DNA from: Thereva unica
Lineage: Eukaryota > Arthropoda > Insecta > Diptera > Therevidae
Direction of reading: 5' to 3'
DNA length: 64,000 bases
Assembly (NCBI GenBank): GCA_949987705.1
Contig: OX465281.1
Span: 31,108,942 to 31,172,941, forward strand
The stretch's first letter is position 1; every line of letters begins with the position of its first letter. The translations under genes and the position numbers were made by a program. Below the pieces are notes generated by a model that did not search any database, was not told the DNA's origin, and saw only the letters and a list, made by a program, of their open reading frames with translations. This document shows positions 32,722-45,651 of the stretch, piece by piece.

Positions 32722-35349
32722 CTGGAGAGGCTGGATTGGATCCATTTCAAAATTTTCACGTTTCGGGCTTGTCTGGCATTGAAGTATGAAAAATGTCGCT
32801 GGGCAGTCGATACAGGGCGCTGTAGGCCGTGTGGCAAAGGTAGATTGATTTACTGAACGGCTCAATTATATGGAATGTCGCTGGTGATGTATGCCCTTTG
32901 GTTGCGCAAGTTGCGCAAGTTTTTGTGGCTCGGATTTAGTGTGAAAAACACCAACATTTATATTGTTTACTAATAATGTCAGGTGGATTCTTTTATTCTC
33001 CGAGGAATTTTGTGATTTTGGAAAAGAGGTCGAAAGTAGTGCAATGAATGGCTGGCGCCTATCGCAACAATTCTGCAAAGTTGAATAGCCGAATTGACTA
33101 TGAAATAGCACAGTGTTTATTTAATATAGTCCATTCGTCAAGAAATGGGACAATAACTCGGTTTGATTTAAAACACCTATGTCATTATTAGTAATAATGG
33201 AACTTGTCGATTACCACATTTCTTCTAGGCGAATCTTTAGAAAAATGCTAATCTATTGTTTGTTATTTTGTTCGGGATGGGTCACTTCACAACACAACAA
33301 AGAAACTATTTTCTTACATAAGATTTGCTGAGATTGACCTTGTTCTGCGGTGCACCAATGGAGTAATGATTTTAATATACAGGCGATGGCTGGAGAAAAG
33401 GCAAGGATTTTTTTGTAAAGAAGGAAAGCAAGAAAGAAAGAATTGGAAAATGGATAGACGAAGGGCAATGCCGCGGAGTGGACACGAACCATGGACCTCT
33501 GGTATGGTAGTCGGGGTCCTTGACCTCTAAGAAACCAAGGTGTGCAAGTAGCCATTAACTAAAAAACACTTGTTTTCGAGTTCAGTCGCAATTTTACAAA
33601 GAACAAGATAACAAGCCCTTTTGTCGTGTCATCCTTGACAAGTGAATTTGGGAATTTTGTTTAAGCAGGATCGGTTTATAAAGAAGTAACCAAGTGAATT
33701 ATTTGTTAAAGGTTTGTTTAAAAAGGGTGCAATTCCCAAAAGATAAAGAAATAATATCGCGAAATTGGGATATAATGAAACTGGTGCAAGAGGCTAAACA
33801 ACTGGCCAGAATAGGCAATGGTCTTAACATACCCCTGTGACGCTATCGAGGTTAATATTGCAGCGAAGATTACAAAATCAGATTTGATTATAAACGTCCA
33901 TTAAAGAAGCGCAGTCTAACTAATAGAATGAATCATTGTTTCATTTTTTGATGGAGCAGTGCGGCAAGAGAAATACAAATATGTGCTGTCCAAAGTGCGG
34001 CTGTATAGATAGGTTTTATTATATCTTAATGGATAAGGATTCTTGCCATATGGCAAAACCGATTGTAACCTTACTGGAATGGCCTTGAGATTCTCTTTGG
34101 CCCCGAGTAAAAATAAAAAATGGTTTTACAACGGGCGAACACGGCCCAATTGGCTTTTTAAAGGGCATATGATGACCGTAGAGCTTTTAACTATTTTTAA
34201 TCGGAGCACATACTGCCTCAAGACCGCCAAACTTGACCAAAAGATTCTAGATCTAGTACTGAGATGTATAGACGGGCATACAACGGCAAATTTGAGCAGA
34301 ATCTGCACCAAATGTATTGGTAAATGTGTTTATGAGGATCATTTTTTGAAATCTTAACGGTTTAGCTGCTAGGGCGTTTTGAAGTTTTTTTTCAGTTCAC
34401 CCTGTATTTTTGTAACCCTATGATCTATTTTCATGAGTATGGTATCAGTGTGCGCCAAATACATTTTTTGTGTTACGGCCTTCACTTTTGAAGATATAAA
34501 TACTTTATTAGGTCCTTTTCAACAAAGCTTTGGTGAAAAAGTACTAAAAATGCATCAAAAAAGGCTAATTTTAACATCATCATATTATTCATTGGAAATT
34601 ATCCTTTTTCTAATTAAAAAAAAATGATTGGTTAACTAACTATGTATTTTTTGGAGAAAAAGGCGATTGAAAAAAAAATTACCTTATAACTTTGGAAGTC
34701 CACTTCACTTTAACAGGTTTCGATACGATTTTCTGTTCGTCTATCCAAAACCACCTATCGGCAGAAGGTTGCTTTGTAAACTTAACGCATACATCCTGTA
34801 TACAAACAACTGGGGCATCATCTGATTTTAACCATCTCGGTGTAAATGTATTACTTTACTCACGGAATAGTCCAAATGAAGCCGGTACCCTCACACTTTT
34901 TTGCTAGACTAAAGAGAGAAAAATTGGAGCTTTAAAAAATTATCTATGACGAGGAAAACGGGCAACTATCTTAGTGGCTATAAAGGGTGACATTAACATT
35001 CTCAGTACGCCGGTTCTCGTTCGATTGCGTAGGTCAAGCTGCATAGCACGTGACTAGTACTTAATCGGGGGACTTGAGAAAGGACACTCGCTTTTGGTAT
35101 GGTCGATTACAAATACATTCATACTCATAACAGAGGCGTGCAATCCTCTCGTGGGACCAGTTTTTGATTTTTATGCCTCTAACGGGAGCGGCAGGCGCAT
35201 TGTTTCGCTATACGTACTAGTTGGGGGCGGGTATATGTTTTTAAAAAAACAAACCAACTAAAACAAGAGTCCTAAAATAGAACGCTTTTCTCGATGGTCA
35301 TGAAAGAGTCCAGGATGGCCTTAACTGCTTCGCCGGCAACATCTTGCAT

Positions 35350-36380
35350 TTTCACAAGTTTGCCGATGACGTTCAGTGCATAAACATCTGACTTGACACG
35401 TTGTTTGACACCCTGGCTTCTGTTGCGACCAGCTCGGGTTCCTCAATGAATAAATTTCAGGAAATTACTGCCCGGGCTGCAACGGCCTTAAACACGATTG
35501 ATGACATATGTATTTTCGGCGATCCTGTCGTCACTTCTTCCTGCACTTAACTTCTCGGCTTTTATTCATCGTATATTGGACGACATTAAAAGGAGAAGGA
35601 AGCATGCTCGTGCAATAGAAGTGGTACAAAATCACAATTCCATGAGCTCTCTGTCCTTAAAGCTTCTACGATAGCAAAAACTTCCCCACAGCGACGGCCA
35701 GTATCTGACGGGAAGCAGCTTCTTTCTTCATCCTGCTCCACGGCTGCTCCTTTTACGGAGAATGTTATCTTCAAACAGGGTGTCAAAAATCGAATAGCAC
35801 TAGATCTTAAGATGCGTCGCAAGAGTCGTTGGAGTGATCGAAATCGTCAAGCCAGCATTGGTGATGATGTCAACTTGAGCTCCTCGTCTGGCGTGCTACA
35901 GACAGATTCGACCTCTAAGCCGGTCTAGATATCAACCTCTTCGCCTCTATTATTTGGTAGTCCCCTGGTCACTGAAGCTACAGATCCTCTGGGATCTTGC
36001 ACTCCTCTGGTTACTGTACCGATACCTTTAAATATCTTCATCTCGCGATTCTCTCCTGAAACTAAGGCAGGGACTATCTGCGAATATTTAAGGAAGAAAT
36101 ATGTATGTAAATCGTAGAACTGTTTTTTTTTAGTAGAGTCAGCAAGACTTCCAAGCCTGCTGCCTGCTACTGTCGAGATACTTTTGGACCCTGGTTTCTG
36201 GCCTACTGGTGCCCGTACTCGAGCTCATCATGCAAACGTTTCCACTCCGAGCGTTCCAGAGATGTTAAAAAAATCAAGACGCTTTTTCTCAATGTTGAAT
36301 TTTTCGATTCCTCCTACTAAGTCTTTCGGAGGGAGCGTCACACTGAGGGTGGCGAACTTCTTCCTTGCAGCAGCCATCTA
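35350..36380 (+). pseudogene. Decayed LINE ORF1-like coding sequence
   Basis: With several stops and shifts the plus strand reads as a protein of the CR1/L2-like LINE ORF1 type: FQEITARAATALNTIDDIC, a serine-rich middle (RWSDRNRQASIGDD), then LNIFISRFSPETKAGTICEY and LLDPGFWPTGARTRAHH, which correspond to the conserved FVSRxSPxT...LL(N/D)PxxWPxG block of these ORF1 proteins. ORF1 binds LINE RNA. The assignment rests on that block alone. Confidence 0.45.
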
Positions 36381-36399
36381 AATTGCAATTTCGCTTCCT

Positions 36400-38055
36400 A
36401 GTTTCTCTAACAATGAGCTTGTCGCCTCTCAAAATTCCCTTATCTAAAACAAATCTCTTCCTGCTGTGTCTTCACACTTGACAATGGACTTAAAAACCGC
36501 TATGATATTCTGACGAAGATGACGATAACTACCTCCCTGAACGCAACCTTAATTTTAAATAATCCTGCTTTCTCCACTTATTCTCACTCGGCGTGAATCA
36601 AATGAGCTGTGATTAATGTATTAGTGAGGCAGTTAGACCCATTCCTTTAACTTTAAATACTCTAGTTAGTTCGATTCACAATTATGGTTAAGTTAGTTAA
36701 AATAATTATTATAATACGATGTATGCTATAATACTCATCTTAGACACAAAGTCTCTTCACTGGTACAAAGTTGCGATTTCCTAAACTACCCTTGATCCTA
36801 TTACAAGCGTAATAAAAAGCAGTGAAGATTACAGAAGCCATAAAGGCCGAACTTGCTTCACCCAAAACTCTACTTCCTCCACATTCACCTGACATTTAAC
36901 GAAAATCTTATCATTTTTCCATCATATTTATTACTCATCCTCCTTTTGATATCACCTCTGAAGAGTCTTCCATCGCCACCAAATTAATATCCCCATTTTC
37001 CTGTGGTAATCAACTAAGCACCGAACCATACTAAATGGTGTTAAGAAAATCCATGAGTTATTGGACTGTCTTAGGCGAAAATGAATCAAAACGCATTAAT
37101 TGCAATGCGGCAAGACGGCACCCGTTGCAGGAGAGGCGGCCCAAAATGTCATCTCAGAAGTGAACTTGCTTTGAGCCGCCACCACCAAGCCTCGAAACCA
37201 TTTAAAGTCCAGCAGGGAAGCAGCCGGAGTTGCATCAGAGGCGATCGCCGTAAGGTAATGATGCGATAATAAATTGCAAATAAACGATCATGATTCGCTG
37301 GATGTAATGGCCACTAGATTGTCCCGATTTGAACTCTCTACGGCCGTAGTCAATTCGTTTTGAACCGGTTGCGGTTTTCCACATTTCGGTGCTGGTTTAA
37401 CAAGAATCGCCCACTTTTGAACTCCTGCTGGAGAGCGAATTCACCGATTTTCGGATTTTGATTAATGGCCCGCGGCTTCAATAGACTCGAATGTCATTGA
37501 CTAATTTTTCGCATGACTTTTCGCTTCTTGGTTATTTTTTATTTTTTCACAAATCGATAAGTAAAAAGTTTGGCAACTCTCAAGGTCAGAAAGAAAAAGG
37601 TTTTCGCCACTCTCTGGACACTGTCCGTCCAGCCTCTCAATGTCACCGTGGTTTGATGAACCTTCCTTACAGATTTTCACTTTTCTACGCCGCCATTGAC
37701 CAGTACGACACCAAGTTCAGGTCAATTTCCACCTGTCTGCGGTCGGGGCATATTCATCATCGGGACTTGAATGAGTCCCACGGTTTTTGTGTTACTAAGT
37801 CATCAATGATGGCAATTCGTAAATGCAAATTACCGCCGCTAAATAAGAAGAAGGAATGAAAAAGGTTTTTTAGAAGCATTGTATTAACTCATTTGGTTTC
37901 TTGTTGGTCGTGGCAATTTGCATATCTTTTCAATCTGACAAATAATAATCTGTGAGCAAATTGTAGCAATGTATTCGTATTGGCGGAAAAAATTGATTAT
38001 CATAGACACAAACGATTTGCATAATAAACACTAGAGGTTTTTGCTAGATTTGTCT
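36400..38055. other. Unassigned; possible non-repetitive regulatory DNA
   Basis: No gene supported. 37080-37500 and 37600-37860 are less AT-rich than their surroundings and contain homeodomain or POU-like words (TGCAAATAAACGATCATG, ATGCAAATTA). A 122-codon plus frame (37491-37859) and a minus frame at 37100-37250 are open but unrecognised. Confidence 0.3.
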
Positions 38056-38063
38056 AAGCTAAG

Positions 38064-40410
38064 CAGTGGCGTAGCGTGGGGGGTGCCGAGGGGGCCATTG
38101 CCCCGGGCGGCGTAGATGTTGGGGGCGGCGGCCAAACTGGATCGAGTTAGAGATGCTGCTGGTAACATCAGGCCCTAACCATTGCCACATTCAGCACGAT
38201 GTCCTGGCTGATGGTGCCTATAGGCCAAACCTAAATGGGAAGGGAAGTGAAGTCATGTGAAGTTAGGTACCATTCCATATAAATGTATGAGAGCAAGGAC
38301 GGCGCTTTCATAAGTGAAAATGGTGCACTTGCACCGGGCGCAATTTCAGAAATTAAGATTTAAAAAAAATTGAAAAAGTGATCCAATTGTCATATATTAC
38401 ACGAAATGCACCTTCTGTGCGTTTTACCATTGCCTTCTGCAAGGTGTGGCCAATGCAATTTCATTTAGTTCGCCTGATTTTGTCGTCTTTCCTTTCTTGG
38501 CTGGCACGGTGCCATAGGTCATGATTTGTAATTCAAATAAGTCGTACTATTATAGATCACTACTTCGGCGAGAAACACCTAGATCGCCTCTTTTCTGAAG
38601 TTTTTGAAAGCGGCTTCTATGTCCAGTAAGGCTGTTAAGTGGACTGCTTTGTTATGCAAGATTCTACCGTAGAAACCAATATATGCAGTGCAGTGACCAT
38701 CTATTATCCTTCGAAATATAAAGGATTGGAGCACGACTTCGTTATGGAGATTCCAGTTTGTAGCATTATTAGTGCTGGAAATAGTTAAGGAAGTGCAGCT
38801 TACAATGAAAATCATCGGAGAGCATTAACCAGCACTAGCGGGAGAGTTTTGTGAATTTAAAGCGTAAGTAAACTCAGCACAAAAGCAAGATCGCGAAGCA
38901 AATCCTGATTGGACAAAGGCAAGGGCGCGCTTTCATAGGTGCAACTGGTATATTTGTACTGGGCGCAATTGGACAGGGCGCAATTTCAAAAAAGTGAAAG
39001 AATAATTCCGTGCCTTCATTTAAAATGAGTGTTTGTGTCTTTTTTCATTTTCCTTTACTGCCATCAAAAAATGAACAAAAATGAAGGGGGCGCAATATGT
39101 ATATCGGCGCAATATGTATATGCACCGGGCGCAAAAACGCCAAACGCCGGCTTATTATGAGAGTGACCAATATGGATGGTAGTAAGTGGATGTTACATCT
39201 ACTTCAGTGGAAGTTACGTCTACTTTACTTCTGCGTTACTTTTCATTTAAGTTTGGTCTTATTTCTGGACTATAAAGTTGATGCATCAAAATTATCCAAC
39301 CAAACTCTCCTATTTGACGGATTATCAAAAAAGCGTACGCCTGTGATGGAAGACAACCCCTTTTCTATTAGTAAATTATTTGGCGTAATTCTTTCGATTA
39401 TTTGCAGGGCATAATTTCTCTAGTTGTCCATATTAGAGTTGAGAATGAAACGTCTTATTAATTGGAAATACAGAATGCAGACAAACAAATCTATTGAAAT
39501 TTGGACAGGACAATGACGGTCGAGTCGGCTAACTGAAAATATAAATGAGCATTTTGTATGAGACTCTCAATGCGCATGGAAACAGCGATTTTAAGATTCC
39601 CTTCTTTTATGACGCGGGCTGTAAATGCTGAAGTTTGAGAAGGGCTCCAACAGCTGCCACATTTGTCCTTAAAATCCCCTTTAATAGTATTGGGCTACGA
39701 TGATGGGAAATAAAACCTCCAGATATTGGACAGAGAATTGTTTAAGCTTAAGCTCGAGGCTTTCTATCTAAAGACAGACTGAAATAAATTACAGAGAGAA
39801 ATTACTGATTCAAGCTCTCTGGGTTTGTTAAAGTTTATAATTCAGCCCAACCTTGAAGCACGGATATAGCCTACGCCAAAACAATTGGAAATCTCAAAAT
39901 CGATTTTTTTGATGCTCAGTGAAAGCCTCAAATCTTCTCCACGAAAGTAGCTTCGAAAAGAAAAGTGCACCTCGTCATTCCGTTCGTTTAAAACCCCAAA
40001 TCACCAGCTCATTTTTATTTTCAATCAAAAATTCAATCCGTCTCACTACGACTCTTGTCCTGGTCAGATGCTATGGTGGAGTGTTGTTCCCGGTAAACGA
40101 GTTTCAAAAGGTAAATTAAAATGCATATGTGCTTGAGTTTTATCCATACACGGAATGTTAATGTATATGTGGGAGTTGTCATTGATTCGCCTGCGCGTAA
40201 AATTCCCATTTATTTTGGCGCGCACTATACCGAACATTCATTAGTTACATATGATTCATTGCGTTTACATGATGCCTTGAATTCTTGGATTGAAAATTAC
40301 TTGAAATTCAAGTTGGGTTTTGATTCATTGATTAAAAGAATCAATTCGAAAGTAGGGGGCAGCAAATTTATGGTTCGCCCCGGGTGGCACAAATCCACGC
40401 TACGCCACTG
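38064..40410. mobile_element. hAT element, outer copy, perfect 8-bp duplication
   Basis: Both ends read CAGTGGCGTAGCGTGG inward and the flanks are AAGCTAAG on both sides (38056-38063 and 40411-40418). The 2,347-bp body includes another complete hAT (38294-39155) and no recognisable transposase; a 105-codon frame (39097-39414) and a 96-codon frame running into the right end (40121-40411) are unidentified. Non-autonomous. Confidence 0.93.
38294..39155. mobile_element. Inner hAT element nested in the outer one
   Basis: Flanked by TATGAGAG at 38286-38293 and 39156-39163, a perfect 8-bp duplication. The ends, CAAGGACGGCGC and (opposite strand) ATAAGCCGGCG, are diverged forms of the CAGGGCCGGC hAT end. 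Inside, the phrase GGGCGCAATTTC recurs near 38335, 38960 and 38980, and CAAGGGCGCGCTTTCATAGG at 38929 looks like a second copy of the left end, so a third related element may have landed in it. Confidence 0.85.
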
Positions 40411-40789
40411 AAGCTAAGTGAGGACGTCAATAGGAAACTTGATTGAAGAATGCGATATTTGGATCGTTATACTCGTAGTAATATTCAAAGGCTCACAAAA
40501 CTCATGAGGGAGGGGTATGATCTTTGATAGGGTTTTAAAGCTTGCAATTTGAAAATATATGGCATATCAAACATATTATTTGGCAGCTCAGGTGTCACCA
40601 TTTATCTACCCGCCAGCGGATTCCTGAGGATTAGGCGATGAACCTTGCATTTAAGCTCTTGGATGTTATATAAGTTTGGCAATACTGACTTTGGAAACCG
40701 GCTCAGCCGGGATCTCAATGCATTCGATCCTTTCCGTTTGCCATATGAGTTCTAAGCACGCTTCAAATTGTGGCTCTGAAAGCTTTTCG

Positions 40790-42660
40790 CTTATCGGAGA
40801 AAATAAACAAAAAAGCCGACATCCTCCAATGCATGAGGTGTCAAAGGTTCGGTCACGCCGCAGCTAAGTAGCTGTTTTGTGTAATCTGGAAACCTAATGG
40901 ACATCTTGTTAATTATAGAAGATGCCCTAAATATGCAGAGCTCAAGCAACGCATTAAGGCGCGAGAACATTTGGAGGCTGAACAGGCGGAAAAAAACGGA
41001 AATGTTCAAAAATTTCGTTTACATTCGTCTACATTAGCCCAGCCAACAAAACAACAAACTGCAAAAGCTGCTGCTGCAGCGAGCTCTGGAGACAGTGACC
41101 TGAAGGCGGTACTCTTCTCCATACAGCCGTTAGTCTCATAGCTCAGCAAGCAGCTTGTTTAAATATGGTATGTTCTGCGAGAAACTATCTCTGGGTAAAC
41201 TGCCTTAATGGCTTTATCGAGGGAAGACACAATAAAGGTCATTGCGGTGAACGTAAACGTCAACTAGTTGATACACTATCGAGAGAAGGGCAAATCTACT
41301 AATCCTCTTCCGGATGTGCTTCTGGCTAGTGAAACTAAAGTAAGCGAGAAGCACAAAATGTTTTACAAAGATTATGTGGTAATTATAGGCGTAATCGACC
41401 TAATTCCATACAAGGTGGAGGCCTACTAGTATTAATAGAGATCTGCTTGCAATATAAAAACCTGTATAGCAGGGATATCGAAAAGTGTCTGGTGCTAGAG
41501 GCGAGCATTATATACATCCCTCTGTCTAGTGGCAGAGTCTCACCCCAGGCTATTTATAGAAGAATTATTGAACTCGCTTTTTCAAACTCTTCAACTGGAG
41601 TCTGAGTTTACTTGTTGGCCGGAGATTTAAACACATGCGGAATAGGGAAATCAAACGGCTAACATCAGGGGCAACAACTGAATGACTGGTAGTAGACCCA
41701 AAGTAGAAGTCAATGGAGAGTTAACCTTCTCGCTACAAACATACCATCTTACCCAGGCAGTGGGTCTTTACTGGATATATATATATCTGCTACACCCTCG
41801 GATGGACGGACGAGGCAAACTATTTAACGACAGTGGTAAAATCGAGAAGGCTATGTAAAGGGCAATACCGAATAACAGACTCCTACCTCCAACGCTTCGC
41901 TGACGACGGTGCCAGATCCTGTCTTGATGATCGTGAACTCCAACTCCAACCTATTAATAACGACATTGAACTCATTTTAGAGTGAGGAAGCAAGAATCGT
42001 GTTGTATTCAACCCCACCAAAACCAAGTCCGGTCTTATTTAAAAAAAAAAAGATCAATACCTCTCCATCCTTGAGAGTGGGTAAAGTTGACCTTCGGCCG
42101 ATCCCTCCCTACACATCTTAGGCGTGACATAAGCCAAAGACTTGCGATGGAATGACCACATATTCCAAATCGCCAAACAAGCATCCCAGTGCTTGGTATT
42201 TCTTAAGAGGTTCAACTTCCTCCTCCAGCCATCGGTCCGTCCTGTTATTTATATATCCTACCTTCAGCCTCTTCTCGAATACAACTCCCTCGTTTGGGGC
42301 GCTGCTCCAATAGCCACCTTGTCATGGTTAGATAAGGTCCAAAAAAGGGCCCTTAAATTAATTGAGGCCGATACCGCTTGCTGCACCATCGACCCCATGA
42401 GTCACTGTAGAAATGTAGCAGCACTGACAAATTTTATCGCTACTATCATAGTGACTGTTCCTCCGAGTTAAACGCCCTCCTGCCTTCACGGCAATCTTAT
42501 ACCCATAACACCAGATTAGCCCACTCGTCTCATTCCCGGCACCTGCAACTCCCCCGTTTCACGCACTCAACAAGATATGAATTCATATGATAAATAGAAC
42601 AACTCGACTATGGAATAATCGTTCGCAGTTCGTTCAAACGTAAGGTTCATCATCACCTTC
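40790..42660 (+). pseudogene. Decayed jockey-type LINE, ORF1 to RT
   Basis: Remnants in order on the plus strand: an ORF1 zinc-knuckle region (LQCMRCQRFGHAAAK at about 40820, then NYRRCPKYAELKQRIKAREH), an alanine-rich end, an endonuclease start (PDVLLASETKVSEKHK at about 41310) and the far C-terminal RT region (LRWNDHIFQIAKQASQ, then YISYLQPLLEYNSLVWG, 42142-42471). Many stops and shifts. The RT core is missing. The jockey-like character is inferred from the knuckle and the C-terminal block. Confidence 0.7.
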
Positions 42661-42963
42661 TTCAATACCCCCCCCGTTCCTTTGTTTGAACTTTCTTAGC
42701 TTGAGCGTCAGCCAAGTTTGTACCAACTTGTGGCTAATCTTATATTTCGAAGATCTGAGTAATTCGTGGATCAGTTCTGTTGACCACTTTCCACTAAGTG
42801 CCAGCTTGCCTTAGAGCCCCATTTTCCATTAGGACAATCTTAAACTTTACTTCATTCTTGTCCTCTGCATATAAAAGGTCATTTGAGCCATGGTTAGGGA
42901 GACATTGGAGGATTCCCATAGCAAAAACCCAACTTCATGGAATGTCCTAGTAAGAAGGTCAGG

Positions 42964-43331
42964 TTGAAACTCCTACTCGATACTCACTTTCCTGGCTCAA
43001 CATCTCTTGCTGCATCTGCAGAAATAGGTTTTGAGGGCCCAGCTAGTGCACATAATTTAGGCAACATTGACAGATTGATAAACAGGGACTTACTCCTGTG
43101 GTCCATAGAAGGCTTCATGCCTTAAAAAACACCTGGACCAGACGGAATTTATCCCATCGAAATTCAGAAAGTCAGTGACCTAATTCCTAATTGGCTCGCA
43201 GCCATCTATAGGAGCTCCCTTAGCCTAAGCTACATTCCAACATTCTGGAGAGTAGCGAAGGTGGCTTTCATTCCAAAAGCGGGTAAAATCTCCTACCACA
43301 ATCCAAAAGACTTGAGACCTATATGTCTCAC
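42964..43331 (+). pseudogene. LINE RT N-terminal fragment
   Basis: Reads LLLDTHFPG, then after one stop KTPGPDGIYPIEIQKVSDLI, SSLSLSYIPTFWRVAKVAFI and PKAGKISYHNPKDLRPICL, the standard opening of a jockey/R1-group reverse transcriptase. Cut off at the hAT-like terminus. It is the 5' part of the same copy as 45652-47250, as the shared target duplication shows. Confidence 0.8.
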
Positions 43332-43370
43332 CAGGGCCGGCGCGTGGTTGTTTTGCGCCCGGTGCAGTAG
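43332..43370. mobile_element. Solitary hAT-like terminus inside the LINE
   Basis: CAGGGCCGGCGCGTGGTTGT at 43332 followed by TTTGCGCCCGGTGC is a hAT left end. It abuts the LINE RT exactly where the frame breaks, after TGTCTCAC. I found no matching right end or second TGTCTCAC before 45660, so the right part was probably deleted together with LINE sequence. Confidence 0.5.
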
Positions 43371-44333
43371 GCAAATTTGCTAAACATTTAATAAAAAGAT
43401 TCTTCCATCTAGATCGCAAGGACGGGAAATACATATGGCACTTCTAATTTGCTAACAATCTGCTTCTTTTTTTCCAATAAATTGCTGAAAGGAAACAACA
43501 TTTCCTAAATCTATCAAAAATCCTTTTGTGGAATTTAAAATATAATAGCCTTAAAATCTCTGATCACTGCTAAGCTTCCTCAGACATTTCTTTTTGCAAC
43601 GTAGAATCTACTGTTTTATTCACCCTGAATGTCAATTCTATTTCTTTCCGACATTTAAAATTTTCCATATTGGTAAAACTTTGCCAGGTTTTTTTACTAG
43701 TCCTTTCTTTTATTATGAAAAAGTTTACAAAAAAAAAAAAACAAAATGGAGATTTTTTAAATTTAATAAACCAACCAAAATCTATTAACTAATTTACCAC
43801 TGTTATTTACCATTATTGTAATACCTTGAATCTATCATCGGGAAATATTTTGAGTATTTACCTAACTTTCTCCAACTACATCAGACTACTTTTTATTAAA
43901 ATTATCTAAAAACTTACGTTTTTTCGAAACTCACACCTTGATCTTTCGAAAATTACTAGCCAGTACTACTTTCATAATTCGCGGCCCAGAAAAATATTTA
44001 AGTATCTTAAAAAATAAAAAAAAAAACAATAAGCAAATTATTTCTAATAACATATAAATATAAATATAACACATTTTAAAAACGCATTACTTATAATTGG
44101 TAATTTAATAATTATCATTAATTGTTAAACTATCACTTGTGTCACTCAAATTTTGTATTCTAATAAAAATATTTCACTCATATATTTTTCATTATATTCC
44201 TCCAGGGGCACAAAATTTAAAATTGCACCATAATAACTCGCATAACATAAAAAAATCGTTAGAGAGGAAGTTAACAAACAAAATCGAGCATTTAAAGAAG
44301 GATTCTCGCCACAAGATATTTTTAACTTCCCAG

Positions 44334-45361
44334 TATAGGAAGTTATTGTAATCGGTCCGAAAATCGAAATCGAAAATTTCAACGTATTTTCATCTTTCAA
44401 GGTCCCAGGAGCATTTTAAGCAAAAAATTGGGAGGAAGTATGTGTGTGTGTGTATGTGCGTACGGATGTGGTCATTTTTTCCTGCACGATATCGCGCGAA
44501 CCAAAACTGATATCGACTTCGTTGAGGTGTTGTTCGAAGCGTATTAACCAAAATATGATCTGAAAAGATTTTCATGAAATTCGGTCCAGCCGTTTTTTTG
44601 TTCAAGCGACGTAAGTGATTTGTGTACGTGCATGATATCGCCCGAACCACGAAAGATATTGACTTACTTGAGGTGCTGCTCGAAGCGTATTAGCGACAAT
44701 ATAATCTGAAAAGATTTTTATAATATTCGGCCCAGCGGTTTTTTGGTTTAAATGACTTAAGTGATTTTTGTACCTGCACGATATCACGCGAATTATAAAA
44801 GATATCGACTTAGTTGACGTGCCGTTCGAAGAGTATTAACCAAAATATGATCTGAAAAGATTTTCATAAAATTCGGTCCAGCGGTTTTTTTTGTTTAAGC
44901 GGCGTAAGCGATTTTTGTACCTGCACGATATCGCCCGAACCACGAAAGATATTGACTTACGTGAGGTGCCGTTCGAAGCGTATTAGCGACAATATAATCT
45001 GAAAAGATTTTTATAAAATTCGGTCCAGCGGTTTTTGGTTTAAATGACTTAAGTGATTTTTGTACCTGCACGGCACCGCGCGAACTAAAAACTATATCGA
45101 CTTCTTTGAGGTGCCGAAAAACATTAATACATCAATTTTATATACATTTTCGTCATCCTAATCTTGTAAGTGCGCACATTTAGTTTGAAATTTTAGCGAA
45201 AATATTGATAAACAATTGTGACAAATTATCGGTATTATAGATATATTCTATGTTGCCTATTGTTCATTTATTATTAAAATATCCAATCATATATTCAACA
45301 TCCATCATACTGGGAAGTTGATCGTGTGGACCGAAAGGGTCGAACCCACATCCCAGCTAGT
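44334..45361 (+). mobile_element. Helentron-like element, copy 2
   Basis: Same ends as the copies at 30835 and 58391: initial AACTTCC hairpin, terminal ATACTGGGAAGTT, TGTGGACC hairpin and CTAG, between T and T. This copy has the most internal repeats: about four tandem units of 146-147 bp, seen from the recurring GCGTATTA at 44539, 44685, 44831 and 44978. Each unit carries GATATCGC and TTCGGTCCAGCGGTTTT. It lies inside the LINE at 42964-47341 and is therefore younger than that copy. Confidence 0.72.
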
Positions 45362-45651
45362 TCTCTCATTTTGTTCATTTATTTTTTATGAAACTTGGAA
45401 CAAAATTTAAAAGTGCTCCAACAGCGCCCTGCAGTTTATATCAATCACAGTAAACAACAACACGCAACACAGAGGCATCGGAACAATTTTTTTCTTTGTG
45501 TGAGTTGACATGGTGCATTTTACTTTTTACAAAATTTTCTAAAAGTGCTCCAGGGTCGTGAAAATGAAATTATTTTGTGTTTCGTCTCGCTCAATTCTAC
45601 TTCTCATTTCGTTATTTACATCTCATGTTCAAAGTTGAGAGTCACAGTTGA

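Larger units (their letters stand above)
31908..35340. other. Mostly unassigned, with a repeat and one candidate exon
   Basis: 31920-32030 is an inverted copy of the CGCGGTCCC repeat seen at 52640 and 53640. 32501-32721 is a candidate last exon (separate entry). 34965-35225 resembles 54080-54270 (TATAAAGGGTGACA, then CTCGTTCG and GCGTAGGT). Apart from these no gene is supported: short frames at 34043-34357 and 34692-34907 have no recognisable content. Confidence 0.4.

Noticed and set aside
33470..33550. tRNA-like or SINE-like segment on the minus strand with a B-box-like GGTTCGTGTCC
   Set aside because: No convincing cloverleaf, A-box spacing or paired acceptor stem could be drawn; kept out of the feature list.
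37081..37269. 62-codon plus frame starting MNQNALIAMRQDG with a GTAATG donor-like end
   Set aside because: The opposite strand is equally open, the donor is weak and no homology was recognised.
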